Shown: in pieces, positions 1 to 8,280 of the stretch
How the letters are laid out: each line of letters begins with the position of its first letter
Numbering within the stretch: position 1 is the stretch's first letter
Assembly: GCA_964546995.1 (NCBI GenBank)
Contig: CAZJKO010000029.1
Coordinates: forward strand, 1 to 12,553
Reading direction: 5' to 3'
Source: CAZJKO01 sp964546995
Lineage (GTDB): Bacteria > Bacillota_I > Bacilli_A > RF39 > UBA660
Length of the DNA stretch: 12,553 bases
Program-made: the position numbers and the translations under genes
Notes under the pieces: generated by a model
What the model was told of the DNA's origin: nothing
What the model saw: the letters and a program-made list of their open reading frames with translations, nothing else
The model's database searches: none

Positions 1-1553
1 TCAATGAAGGAGATCAATATGTAGAGTATACGATCTACTTTGATGATAATGAGTTGGAAGAGAATGAGACCAGAATGCCCGATAGTAAAGTAAAGTATAA
101 CCTTGTAAAAGATATGAGAAGTAAAGTGGCACTTCTATCTACCTTAGGAGAAGACCCTAATCGAGTATTAGATCATGGAACCATTAAAGGTGGACAGACG
201 ATCACTTACGATTTAAGACTATGGATCGATAGCGAAGCTTCTAATGAAGTGATGGGACAAGTGGTAAGAGGAAAACTAAGAGTTGTTGCCACACAAGTAA
301 CAGAAACGGTAGTAAACGAACAAAACTTAAGTATGTCAGTGATTGGTGGAAATGGAATCAGTTTTAGTGAAGGAGTGAATACTCCACTAACAGACGAAGA
401 GGGAGAAAAACTAGAACCATACTACTTCTCTTTAAAGAACACATCTGGTGAGGAAAGTGAATACACAGTAACACTAGAGGATGCTAGTACATACAGAATG
501 AGAAGTGTCAGCGCACCAGATGATAAGATCAAATACCAATTAAAGAAGAATAACGAAGTGATTGCAACAGATGTCCTATCTGAAACGATTATTGGAGAAG
601 AAAAGGTTTTAGATACAGGAGTAATGGAAGCAGGAAGTACCAACAATTATGAACTTAGACTATGGCTTGATTCTAGTGTCAGTAGTGATGAAGCAAGTAA
701 TTATTCCTTGCAAGCAATCTTAAATATGAAAAATCAAATTATCACGACGCAAGAAGAATGCTTTGCTTTTGATAAGAGTACAGGAACAATTACTGATTAT
801 TTGTGTATAGAAGGAAATACAAATAATTTACCTATATTAACAGAAGTAATTATCCCTTCGACAATTCAAAATGTTGAAGTGAAAAAAATTGGCAAGCAAG
901 CTTTCTATAATAATAATATAGAAAAAGTAAAACTTCCATCCGGTATCACAGAAATAGGTACTTTGGCTTTCGCCCAAAATCAATTGATAAAAATCATCAT
1001 ACCAAATAGTGTTGTGTCGATAGGTGAAGCTTCATTTCTAACCAATCAATTAACTAGCTTAACCATTCCCACAAGTGTCACATCGATCGGATCACATGCT
1101 TTCACAAAAAATCAATTGCCCGATGAAGAAGCATTTATATATAATAGAAATAGTGATGGAAGCATGAATAGAACATCATTGAACAGTTATGGAGGAGCAC
1201 GGAAAGACAATGTAATCGTTCCTGATGGTGTACAAGTATTGGGAGACTTTTCCATGTCAGGTATGGATATAACCAGTGTAACATTACCGGACAGTTTAAC
1301 TACTATTAAGTACAATGCCCTATCAGCAAACCAGTTAACGAGTATCATAATTCCTAAAAATGTAATGACTATAGAAGCCAATGCACTGAATAAATATGGA
1401 ACTACTAGCAATCCTAATTTAACTAAAATCATCAATAAAACAGGAAGAAGTTTTGATTGGGAAAGTATTACTCGCGGTAATGATGCATCAAATGTGTTTG
1501 TAACAGGAACTATTACTCACACCTATGGTAATATCACTGTTACATCGTCTTAA
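1..1553 (+). CDS. Surface protein with TasA-like modules and BspA-type leucine-rich repeats (5' partial)
   Basis: The frame is open to the left edge: the first complete codon is at position 3 and no stop precedes the apparent TTG at 54, so that TTG is internal and the true start lies upstream. About 516 residues are visible. The first ~240 hold two related modules of the TasA/camelysin type. Each has a strand like PYYFSLKNTSGEESEYTVTL, then a segment ending YDLRLWIDS or YELRLWLDS. A linker (CFAFDKSTGTITDYLCIEG) leads to BspA/LRR_5 repeats at about residues 290-480, with units such as IIPNSVVSIGEASFLTNQLTSLTIP. Proteins of this type are exported and sit on the cell surface, often in adhesion; that role is inferred here. 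No sortase motif or C-terminal membrane segment is seen, so the anchor was probably a signal or membrane segment upstream of the window. The 456-residue protein at 10938 carries a related module. Confidence 0.85.
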   Translation, partial: NEGDQYVEYTIYFDDNELEENETRMPDSKVKYNLVKDMRSKVALLSTLGEDPNRVLDHGTIKGGQTITYDLRLWIDSEASNEVMGQVVRGKLRVVATQVTETVVNEQNLSMSVIGGNGISFSEGVNTPLTDEEGEKLEPYYFSLKNTSGEESEYTVTLEDASTYRMRSVSAPDDKIKYQLKKNNEVIATDVLSETIIGEEKVLDTGVMEAGSTNNYELRLWLDSSVSSDEASNYSLQAILNMKNQIITTQEECFAFDKSTGTITDYLCIEGNTNNLPILTEVIIPSTIQNVEVKKIGKQAFYNNNIEKVKLPSGITEIGTLAFAQNQLIKIIIPNSVVSIGEASFLTNQLTSLTIPTSVTSIGSHAFTKNQLPDEEAFIYNRNSDGSMNRTSLNSYGGARKDNVIVPDGVQVLGDFSMSGMDITSVTLPDSLTTIKYNALSANQLTSIIIPKNVMTIEANALNKYGTTSNPNLTKIINKTGRSFDWESITRGNDASNVFVTGTITHTYGNITVTSS

Positions 1554-1563
1554 AAAGAAAAAT

Positions 1564-1590
1564 AAAACGTGGCAGAGATCACGTTTTTTT
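1564..1590 (+). terminator. Intrinsic terminator after the LRR surface protein
   Basis: The arms AAAACGTG (1564-1571) and CACGTTTT (1580-1587) pair perfectly over 8 bp around an 8-base loop, and the T run continues to 1590. It starts 11 bases after the stop codon. Because an A run precedes the stem, it could also act on the other strand. Confidence 0.9.
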
Positions 1591-1598
1591 GCTATAAT
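1590..1598 (+). promoter_or_regulatory. Extended -10 promoter of gatCAB
   Basis: TGCTATAAT combines a consensus -10 hexamer (1593-1598) with the TGn extension (1590-1592). No good -35 is present at 17 bases upstream (TGGCAG at 1570-1575, inside the terminator stem), which fits an extended -10 promoter. Transcription would start near 1605. A strong ribosome site, AAAGGAGG (1610-1617), precedes the gatC ATG at 1625. Confidence 0.75.
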
Positions 1599-1624
1599 AA
1601 GAATGTTTAAAAGGAGGAAGCAAA

Positions 1625-1921
1625 ATGGATGACAAACTAACCAAAGAAGAAGTACTACATGTGGCACATCTTGCCCGTATTTATATTAGTGAAGAAGAAA
1701 TTGAAAAATATCAAGTAGAATTAAAACAATTATTAAATGATGTCGATAAAATTAAACAAGTAAAAAACTACGATGAAGAATTGATGATTACCCCTGTCAA
1801 TTATGAAGGAACACCAAGAGAAGACGTACCAAAAGACATGATCAATATGGATCAAATCAAAGAAAATGTTCCTCACGTAAAGGGAAATCTAATAGAAGTG
1901 CCGGTGATGATCAATGAATAA
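1625..1921 (+). CDS. gatC: Asp-tRNA(Asn)/Glu-tRNA(Gln) amidotransferase subunit C
   Basis: This is the small subunit of the GatCAB complex, which converts Glu-tRNA(Gln) and/or Asp-tRNA(Asn) to the correctly charged tRNA. GatC wraps around GatA and stabilises the complex in the cytoplasm. The 98-residue protein has the usual family length and pattern: an N-terminal helix KEEVLHVAHLARI, then EEEIEKYQVELKQLLNDV, and a tail with the TPREDVP-type segment. AAAGGAGG lies 7 bases before the ATG. The end overlaps the start of gatA by 8 bases, indicating coupled translation. Identification is firm from sequence pattern plus the gatA and gatB neighbours. Confidence 0.95.
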   Translation: MDDKLTKEEVLHVAHLARIYISEEEIEKYQVELKQLLNDVDKIKQVKNYDEELMITPVNYEGTPREDVPKDMINMDQIKENVPHVKGNLIEVPVMINE

Positions 1922-3365
1922 TTATTTAGATTTAACGATTCAAGAAATTCATGATAAATTAAAAAAGAAAGAAATAAAGCCTATCGATTTGGTAGAAGAA
2001 TGTTTAAAACGAATCGAAGAAAACGAAGAGTTAAACACATTTATTACACTAAATAAAGAAGAAGCGAGAAATCAAGCGAAAGCTTTAGAAGAAAAAGAAG
2101 TGGACAATTTACTATTTGGTATTCCCATTGCGATTAAAGATAATATTGTAACGAAAGATTTGCGAACCACTTGTGCATCGAAAATGCTAGAGAACTTTGT
2201 ACCAATCTACGATGCGACAGTCATCGAAAAAATAAAAGAAAAAAACATGATTATTATAGGGAAGACTAACATGGATGAATTTGCCATGGGGTCGACAAGT
2301 AGAACGAGTTATTTTGGAGCACCTAAAAATCCTTGGAACAAGGAAAGAATTGCAGGAGGAAGTAGTGGCGGAAGTGCTGCGTGTATTGCTGCAAGAATAA
2401 CGCCTTTTGCCCTTGGTAGTGATACCGGTGGAAGTATTAGACAACCATCTAGTTACTGCGGTATCGTCGGAATGAAACCTACGTATGGACGAATTTCTCG
2501 CTACGGCTTAATCGCCTTCGGTTCGAGTTTAGATCAAATTGGACCAATGACCAAAAATGTACTAGAAAATGCATGTTTACTTAATATTTTAACAGGTCGT
2601 GATGAACGAGATTTAACCAGTGCCACCTGTGAACAAGAAGACTTTACAAGATGGATTGGAAAAGACATTAAAGGAATGAAATTCGCGATTCCCAACTTTT
2701 ATGTAAGCGACATTGTCGATTCCGAGATTATTGACAAACTAAATGAAACAGTCGATATCATTAAACAAAATGGCGGAACAGTCGATTACATTGACATCGA
2801 TTATATTGATAATGCCGTAACACTCTACCAGATTATTGCTATGGGTGAAGCAAGTAGCAATTTAGCTCGTTTCGATGGGACGCGCTATGGATATTCCTAT
2901 GAAAATCCTGAAAGTTTAGAGGAACTTTATACCAAAACGAGAGCAAACGGTTTTGGAGAAGAAGTGAAACGTCGGATTATGGTAGGATCGTATCTTCTAA
3001 GTGGAAAGAATGCCGTCGAGTATTACGATAAAGCATTAAAAATAAGAGATGATATGAAAAAAAGTTTTGACAAAGCATTTGAAACGTACGATATCATCAT
3101 CGGACCAACCACGACTTCGGTTGCATATGCACTAAAGGAACAAAATGCATCGAGTACCAAATCGTTTTTAGATGACATCTTGGTCATTCCAGTAAACATG
3201 GCAGGTCTTCCTGGAATGAGTCTACCTATTGGATTTAATAAGGACCACATGCCAATCGGCATGCAGATCATCGGTAAAACGTACGAAGAAGCCAAAATGT
3301 ATCAAGTAGCAGCATTCCTCGAACAAAAGTTAAACTTAAATTTAGACCCGAGAGGAGAAAAGTAA
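1914..3365 (+). CDS. gatA: Asp-tRNA(Asn)/Glu-tRNA(Gln) amidotransferase subunit A
   Basis: GatA is the glutaminase subunit: it releases ammonia from glutamine and passes it to GatB. The 483-residue protein has the complete amidase signature and a Ser-cisSer-Lys triad. Lys75 is in GIPIAIKDN, the cis-serine is Ser150 (or 151) in AGGSSGGSAA, and the nucleophile is Ser174 in GSDTGGSIRQP. These positions fit the Staphylococcus aureus GatA residues as remembered, with an offset of 4. The C-terminal half has the usual PVNMAGLPGMSLPIGF region. The start ATG lies inside gatC, preceded by GGTGA at 1903-1907. The stop is one base before the gatB start. There is no sign of truncation, and all three subunits are present in order. 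Confidence 0.97.
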   Translation: MNNYLDLTIQEIHDKLKKKEIKPIDLVEECLKRIEENEELNTFITLNKEEARNQAKALEEKEVDNLLFGIPIAIKDNIVTKDLRTTCASKMLENFVPIYDATVIEKIKEKNMIIIGKTNMDEFAMGSTSRTSYFGAPKNPWNKERIAGGSSGGSAACIAARITPFALGSDTGGSIRQPSSYCGIVGMKPTYGRISRYGLIAFGSSLDQIGPMTKNVLENACLLNILTGRDERDLTSATCEQEDFTRWIGKDIKGMKFAIPNFYVSDIVDSEIIDKLNETVDIIKQNGGTVDYIDIDYIDNAVTLYQIIAMGEASSNLARFDGTRYGYSYENPESLEELYTKTRANGFGEEVKRRIMVGSYLLSGKNAVEYYDKALKIRDDMKKSFDKAFETYDIIIGPTTTSVAYALKEQNASSTKSFLDDILVIPVNMAGLPGMSLPIGFNKDHMPIGMQIIGKTYEEAKMYQVAAFLEQKLNLNLDPRGEK

Positions 3366-3366
3366 C

Positions 3367-4788
3367 ATGGAAGAATACAAAAAGACCATTGGAATTGAAG
3401 TTCATGCCGAATTAAAGTCGAATACCAAAATGTTTTCAAGTTCGCCAAATGGATATGGAACCACTGCTAATAGTAACATCAGCTTAATCGATTTAGGGTA
3501 TCCTGGTGTACTACCGAATGTAAATAAAGGGGCCATCTACTTAGCTTTGAAAGCAGCGAAAGTATTAAATTGTAAGATCAATAAAACGATGCATTTCGAT
3601 CGCAAAAATTATTTTTATCCAGATTTACCCAAAGGATTTCAAATTACTCAAGCAAGAACACCGATTGGTATAAATGGTTATGTCGAAATCGATGTTCATG
3701 GAACAAAGAAAAAAATAGGCATTCACGATATTCATATCGAAGAAGATACAGCGAAAAGTATGCATAAAGAGAAAAAGTCGTATCTCGACTTTAATCGTGC
3801 TGGTGTTCCCTTAATTGAAATTGTAACAGAACCTGACATGTCTACCGAAGAAGAAGCTATGCTCTATTTAGAAAAACTACGGGAACTTCTTCTTTATACC
3901 GAAGTATCAGACTGTAAGATGGAAGAAGGAAGTATGAGATGTGATGTCAATGTTTCCATAAGTAAAACAGAAGTGCTTGGAACGAGAACAGAAATTAAAA
4001 ATATTGGATCCATCCACAATGTAGGCCTTGCCATCGCCAAAGAAGCCTTACGTCAACAAGAAATTCTAGAAAACCATGGCACAATCCAAGAAGAAACGAG
4101 ACGTTTCGACGAAAAACAAAATAAAACCATCTTGATGAGGGTAAAAGAAACCGGAAATGACTATCGCTATTTTCCAGAACCTGACATCCCTTTTATCCAC
4201 TTGACTGACGAAGAAATATCTCTTGTCACCAAAGAAATTCCTATGTTGCCAAATGAAAGAAGACAAGTGTATGTAGAACGAGGAATAAGTTTAGTAAACG
4301 CCAATAAAATCATCCAAAACAAGAAAATGAGCGATTACTTGAACACCTATTTAGAGGAAAAAATAAACTTAGTTATTTTAAGCAACCTTCTTTTAGGTGA
4401 CATTGCCTCTTACTTAAATAAGACAGGAAAACAAATCGACGAAACTTGCCTAAACAAAGAAAAATTGATGAATTTTGTCAATAAATTAGATCAAAAAGAA
4501 ATCACGAGTAAGATGGGAAAAGAACTAATCGAAGAATTATTAGAAAATAACAAGACAATAGAAGCGTTAATGGAAGAAAAAGGCTTTAAGAACATTTTGA
4601 CAGAAGAAAGTCTACAAGAAATAATCTTGAATATAATAAAGAAAAACCCTGAGAGTGTGAAAGATTATAAAGAAGGACGCGATCGAGCAATAAAATACTT
4701 GATGGGGCAAGTGATGAAAGAAACGAAAGGAAGCGCCAACCCCGAAATGGCTATGCATTTATTAAAAGAAGAATTAACAAAACAATAA
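3367..4788 (+). CDS. gatB: Asp-tRNA(Asn)/Glu-tRNA(Gln) amidotransferase subunit B
   Basis: GatB binds the misacylated tRNA, phosphorylates the side-chain carboxylate with ATP and amidates it with ammonia from GatA. The 473 residues match the family length. The N-terminal IGIEVHAELKS signature, the FDRKNYFYPDLPKGFQITQ segment, and DYRYFPEPDIP near residue 260 are all present. The C-terminal ~140 residues form the GatB/YqeY tRNA-binding tail, ending with KETKGSANPEMAMHLLKEEL. The ribosome site GAGGAG (3352-3357) lies at the end of gatA. Presence of the full operon suggests that the organism lacks GlnRS and/or makes Asn-tRNA by transamidation, which this window cannot decide. No terminator hairpin is visible between this stop and the next promoter. 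Confidence 0.97.
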   Translation: MEEYKKTIGIEVHAELKSNTKMFSSSPNGYGTTANSNISLIDLGYPGVLPNVNKGAIYLALKAAKVLNCKINKTMHFDRKNYFYPDLPKGFQITQARTPIGINGYVEIDVHGTKKKIGIHDIHIEEDTAKSMHKEKKSYLDFNRAGVPLIEIVTEPDMSTEEEAMLYLEKLRELLLYTEVSDCKMEEGSMRCDVNVSISKTEVLGTRTEIKNIGSIHNVGLAIAKEALRQQEILENHGTIQEETRRFDEKQNKTILMRVKETGNDYRYFPEPDIPFIHLTDEEISLVTKEIPMLPNERRQVYVERGISLVNANKIIQNKKMSDYLNTYLEEKINLVILSNLLLGDIASYLNKTGKQIDETCLNKEKLMNFVNKLDQKEITSKMGKELIEELLENNKTIEALMEEKGFKNILTEESLQEIILNIIKKNPESVKDYKEGRDRAIKYLMGQVMKETKGSANPEMAMHLLKEELTKQ

Positions 4789-4789
4789 A

Positions 4790-4818
4790 TTGATTCTTTT
4801 CCTTTCTTCGTGTATAAT
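4790..4818 (+). promoter_or_regulatory. Promoter of the sensor operon
   Basis: TTGATT (4790-4795), a 17-base spacer and a consensus TATAAT (4813-4818) form a sigma-A type promoter directly after gatB. The next gene has an AAGGA ribosome site at 4829-4833 and starts at 4843. The -35 box overlaps the last bases after the gatB stop, and read-through from gatCAB is possible because no terminator is seen. Confidence 0.75.
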
Positions 4819-4842
4819 AATCTTAACTAAGGATGTGAAAAA

Positions 4843-5313
4843 ATGGATTTTATAAAAAAGAATAAATTTACCATCATTGTAACTGTTTTCTTTATTTTAT
4901 TGGTATTAGTAGGGGTAAAAGCAAAAGATCTATTCTTTCCTAATGGGGGAAAAGCCCTATATGGAAATCGCTTGTCTGGTATAGAAGAAGTGAAGATCAA
5001 CGATCAGAAGTTTGAACAAATTCTAGCTTCGATAAAAGAAAGTCCCATTGTGATGGAAGCAACGAAAACAGTTCAAGGGAAACTAGTGAAATTTCAAGTA
5101 ACAGTAACAGAAGAAACGAGCGTTGCCGATGCTAAAACGATTGCACCAAAGTTAATTGAAGGATTAGAAGATAAACAAAAGTCGTATTACGATTTTCAAG
5201 TCTTCATAAAAAAGGAAGATCCAACTCATGATAATTTCCCGATTATTGGATACAAACACAAAAATAAACAAGATTTTTCATGGACGAAAGATAGAGTGGA
5301 GAGCGCGAAATGA
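4843..5313 (+). CDS. Small single-pass extracytoplasmic protein of unknown function
   Basis: I do not recognise this 156-residue protein. After a short basic start (MDFIKKNKF) there is one hydrophobic segment at about residues 9-27 (TIIVTVFFILLVLVGV). The remaining ~125 residues are hydrophilic and would face outside, anchored by the uncleaved N-terminus. There is no lipobox cysteine and no cysteine at all. The outer part is lysine- and glutamate-rich, with a predicted alpha/beta pattern and a tail GYKHKNKQDFSWTKDR. Its stop overlaps the start of the Venus-flytrap/GGDEF gene by four bases (ATGA), so the two are translationally coupled. A partner or ligand-handling role for that sensor is inference only. 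The start is supported by AAGGA at 4829-4833 and the promoter at 4790. Confidence 0.8.
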   Translation: MDFIKKNKFTIIVTVFFILLVLVGVKAKDLFFPNGGKALYGNRLSGIEEVKINDQKFEQILASIKESPIVMEATKTVQGKLVKFQVTVTEETSVADAKTIAPKLIEGLEDKQKSYYDFQVFIKKEDPTHDNFPIIGYKHKNKQDFSWTKDRVESAK

Positions 5314-7349
5314 AAAAAAGAATAATGATTATCATTCCCATCCTCATCGCAGTCATCGCTTTTGTAGGATTATATCTTTATTATAATGTAGAAGATGGAC
5401 AAACATCTCTTACAGTAACCGAAAAAAGATGGCTCGAAAAAAATACAGGAACAATTCTAGATTTTGAAGTGATCAACAATTTTCCATTGTATGGAATGAA
5501 TGGAAATGGTGTATTCTTCCAATTTATCAGCGATTTTGAGAAAGACACCAAAGTAGAATTCAATAAAATTCCTTACCTAAAAGAGAGTAATCCTAGTGGA
5601 ACAGGATTGCGCTTTCGTGTTTTGAATAACGAAATAGCACTAACAGACAATGATTTATTGATCTTTGAAGATAGTTACATTGCTGTATCAAAAACGTATC
5701 AGAGAATAGGCCACATTAGTGAAATGAAAGATATCAAATTTGGAGTTTTCGCTCAAGATGCTGCCGAACTTAGTTACTATTTAAAAGATGGAAGTAATAT
5801 TACGTATCAATCTTATGATACCATCGATCAGTTGTATCAAGGGTTAGATAACGGCGATGTAAATATGATCATCATTCCAAACATTATGTATTTAGATAAA
5901 TTGTTAGGAAAAAATGATTATTCAATCAATTATTTCTTTACGGAAATGTCAAAGAAAGTAGTATTGACATTGAGTGATAACGATACCAAACTAAATGATA
6001 TTGTAAAAAAATATTACATCAACTGGAAAAATCACAATTATGTCAAAGAATACAACAAAGCTTTTTTAGATTATTATGTCGAAAAAAATAATCTTAATGC
6101 CAAAACCAAAGCCGAATTAATTTCTAAAAATTATGTGTATGGTTATGTGGAAAATGCGCCTTACGAAGTAACGATCAACAAAAAAGTATCAGGAATCTCG
6201 GGAGAATATTTAAATCGTATGGCAAGGTTGACAGGGATCGACTTTACTTACAAAAAATACAAAACCAAAGAGGAATTGAAAAAAGCGATCGATAAAGGGG
6301 AAATTGATATCTATTTCGATTACTATGGTATGGAAAATAGTCAGTATTTAACGACCGTTTCTACCTTTGTGGAAGATTATGTTGTCTTAGGAAAAAACAA
6401 AGATAATCATATCGTAGGTTCATTAGAAAGCCTAAAAGGACAAAAAGTAGCAATGCTATCAAATGATGCGCTATATAACTACTTTGCCAACAATTCTCGT
6501 TCGACGATTACGACTTACAAAACGATCGATGGACTAGTAAAAGGAGCCAAAGATCAAATGATCATTGTCGATCGTGAAGTATACAATGAATATCGAACAA
6601 CCAAATTAAAAGAGTACGAAATAAAATACATGAATACCATGACAAATGATTATAAGTTTATGATCAAAAACGATAATCAAACATTCTATGATTTGTTTAA
6701 CTATATCATTAACACCAATTCGTATTATCGGTATCGTAATAGTGGTATCAATAGCTTAAATTTAACTCTATTTGAACGGATGAGTTTCGAACAATTGTAT
6801 TTTATTATATTGGCAATCATTTTAATTCCACTTACGATTGGTGTCATTATATACTTCTATTTAAAGAAAAAGAAAGAAGCAAAAGAAGTACGGAAAGAAG
6901 ATCGTAGAAAGTATACTGACATGTTGACGTCACTAAAAAACAGAAACTATCTAAATTTACAAATGAGTGCTTGGGAAGAAAGCAAAGTGTTCCCTCAATC
7001 TATCGTAGTAATCGATTTAAACAATGTCAAATATGTAAACGATAACTATGGTCATGAAGCAGGGGATAACCTCATTGTAAAAGCTGCTGCAACCCTTGTA
7101 AACACCCAACTAGAAAATAGTGAAATCATAAGAACAGATGGTAACGAATTCTTAATTTACTTAGTAGGATACAGTGAACAACAAATGGAGACTTACACCA
7201 AAAAATTAAGCAAAGAATTAAAAGAATTGCCACATGGCTTTGGTGCCGCATTAGGATTTAGTATGATTACAGATGAAATCAAAACCATTGATGATGCGAT
7301 CAATGAAGCAACACTAGAAATGCGAACCAATAAAGAAGAATACAAATAA
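5310..7349 (+). CDS. Membrane sensor with two Venus-flytrap (SBP_bac_3-like) domains and a degenerate GGDEF domain
   Basis: The 679-residue protein has an N-terminal membrane segment (about residues 5-25) and two periplasmic-binding-protein type domains (about 35-270 and 272-490). It continues with a second membrane segment (about 496-518), a basic KKKKEAKEVRKEDRR linker and a C-terminal GGDEF-type domain (about 530-679). The segment LTVTEKRWLEKN resembles the start of BvgS/EvgS-type flytrap domains. Such proteins bind small ligands outside and signal inside through cyclic-di-GMP. The GGDEF domain keeps DMLTSLKNRNYLN, the metal-binding Asp569 in VIDLNN and NDNYGHEAGDNL. The active-site loop, however, is DGNEF (residues 610-614) rather than GGDEF or GGEEF, so cyclase activity is doubtful; a binding or scaffold role is an alternative. 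The ribosome site GGAGAG (5298-5303) lies in the preceding gene. Confidence 0.85.
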   Translation: MKKRIMIIIPILIAVIAFVGLYLYYNVEDGQTSLTVTEKRWLEKNTGTILDFEVINNFPLYGMNGNGVFFQFISDFEKDTKVEFNKIPYLKESNPSGTGLRFRVLNNEIALTDNDLLIFEDSYIAVSKTYQRIGHISEMKDIKFGVFAQDAAELSYYLKDGSNITYQSYDTIDQLYQGLDNGDVNMIIIPNIMYLDKLLGKNDYSINYFFTEMSKKVVLTLSDNDTKLNDIVKKYYINWKNHNYVKEYNKAFLDYYVEKNNLNAKTKAELISKNYVYGYVENAPYEVTINKKVSGISGEYLNRMARLTGIDFTYKKYKTKEELKKAIDKGEIDIYFDYYGMENSQYLTTVSTFVEDYVVLGKNKDNHIVGSLESLKGQKVAMLSNDALYNYFANNSRSTITTYKTIDGLVKGAKDQMIIVDREVYNEYRTTKLKEYEIKYMNTMTNDYKFMIKNDNQTFYDLFNYIINTNSYYRYRNSGINSLNLTLFERMSFEQLYFIILAIILIPLTIGVIIYFYLKKKKEAKEVRKEDRRKYTDMLTSLKNRNYLNLQMSAWEESKVFPQSIVVIDLNNVKYVNDNYGHEAGDNLIVKAAATLVNTQLENSEIIRTDGNEFLIYLVGYSEQQMETYTKKLSKELKELPHGFGAALGFSMITDEIKTIDDAINEATLEMRTNKEEYK

Positions 7350-7361
7350 AGGGTGAAAAAT

Positions 7362-8192
7362 ATGAAAAAGAAAGCAAAGTCCTTCGCAGAAAGAATTCTA
7401 AAAATCATTGGAAAACCAGAAATGAGAATTCTCCCAGGACAACTTGCTTTCTTTTTTGTACTCTCACTGATCCCTTTAATTGCCATGATTGGAGGTATTG
7501 CTTCGTTATTTTCAATATCGATGGAATCGATCGAAGAACTAATAACTTCCTCTTTCCCCAAAGATGCAGCGAATGTATTATTACCGATCATTTCAGGAAA
7601 AGGACTCAATGTAAACATGGTAATCTTTTTTATCTCTGCCTTTTTCTTAGCATCCAATGGAACACATTCCATGATCATTGCATCGAACACCATCTATAAA
7701 GTAAAAGACAAAGATTATATCACAAGAAGAATAAAAGCCATTTTAATGACCTTTATTTTAGTTTCCCTGTTAGTCTTTGTCCTCTTAGTACCAGCTTTTG
7801 GTGACCTCATTGTCAAAGGAATCAGTTACTTTATAGAAAGTAGCCATGTGACAAAAACCATTCATGTGGTTTATCAACTTTGTAAATACCCAGTATCACT
7901 ATTACTAATCTATTTCAACATAAAACTACTATATACCATTGCCCCAGATACCAAAATAAAAAGCGAAACAACTACGTATGGAGCACTCTTTACCACGGTA
8001 ACTTGGATCATTGTAACCGAAATCTATTCCATCTATGTCGAAGTATTTACCAAATATGATCTCTTCTATGGAAGTATCTCCAATATCTTAATTTTACTAT
8101 TGTGGGTATACATTTTATCGTATATTTTCGTAATGGGAATGGCTTTAAATGCTGCAAGTGTAAATAAAGAAGATCCAATAAAACAAAGATAA
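7362..8192 (+). CDS. YihY/virulence factor BrkB family membrane protein
   Basis: The 276-residue protein has about six hydrophobic segments and the marks of the YihY/BrkB (formerly RNase BN) family. These include LPGQLAFFFVLSLIPLIAMI near the N-terminus, FFLASNGTHSMIIASNTIY in the middle, and YGSISNILILLLWVYILSYIFVMG near the end. The function of the family is not settled; it is no longer regarded as a tRNA nuclease. I chose ATG 7362 because AAAGGG (7348-7353) lies at proper distance. The upstream in-frame GTG at 7353 sits inside that site and would only add three residues. It follows the sensor gene by 12 bases and is likely its co-transcribed third gene. No clear terminator follows. Confidence 0.85.
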   Translation: MKKKAKSFAERILKIIGKPEMRILPGQLAFFFVLSLIPLIAMIGGIASLFSISMESIEELITSSFPKDAANVLLPIISGKGLNVNMVIFFISAFFLASNGTHSMIIASNTIYKVKDKDYITRRIKAILMTFILVSLLVFVLLVPAFGDLIVKGISYFIESSHVTKTIHVVYQLCKYPVSLLLIYFNIKLLYTIAPDTKIKSETTTYGALFTTVTWIIVTEIYSIYVEVFTKYDLFYGSISNILILLLWVYILSYIFVMGMALNAASVNKEDPIKQR

Positions 8193-8231
8193 AAATAGAA
8201 CTAAAAGTAAAAAAACGACAAAGGGGAATAC

Positions 8232-8260
8232 TTGGAAAATATCCATCTTCATGCTATAAT
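8232..8260 (+). promoter_or_regulatory. Promoter of rsmA
   Basis: TTGGAA (8232-8237) is followed by a 17-base spacer and TGC-TATAAT (extended -10, hexamer at 8255-8260). A short inverted repeat, TGGA/TCCA (8233-8236 and 8242-8245), overlaps the -35 box. The ribosome site GAGGTG (8270-8275) precedes the ATG at 8281, so the leader is only about 15 bases. Confidence 0.8.
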
Positions 8261-8280
8261 TTTTCTACTGAGGTGAAACT

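Noticed and set aside
54..56. TTG as the start of the first surface protein
   Set aside because: The same frame is open back to base 3 and the upstream residues continue the module (VEYTIYFDD); no ribosome site lies before 54.
7193..7693. 166-residue frame on the minus strand
   Set aside because: It lies across two well-identified plus-strand genes, has no ribosome site and resembles no family; it is a reading-frame shadow.
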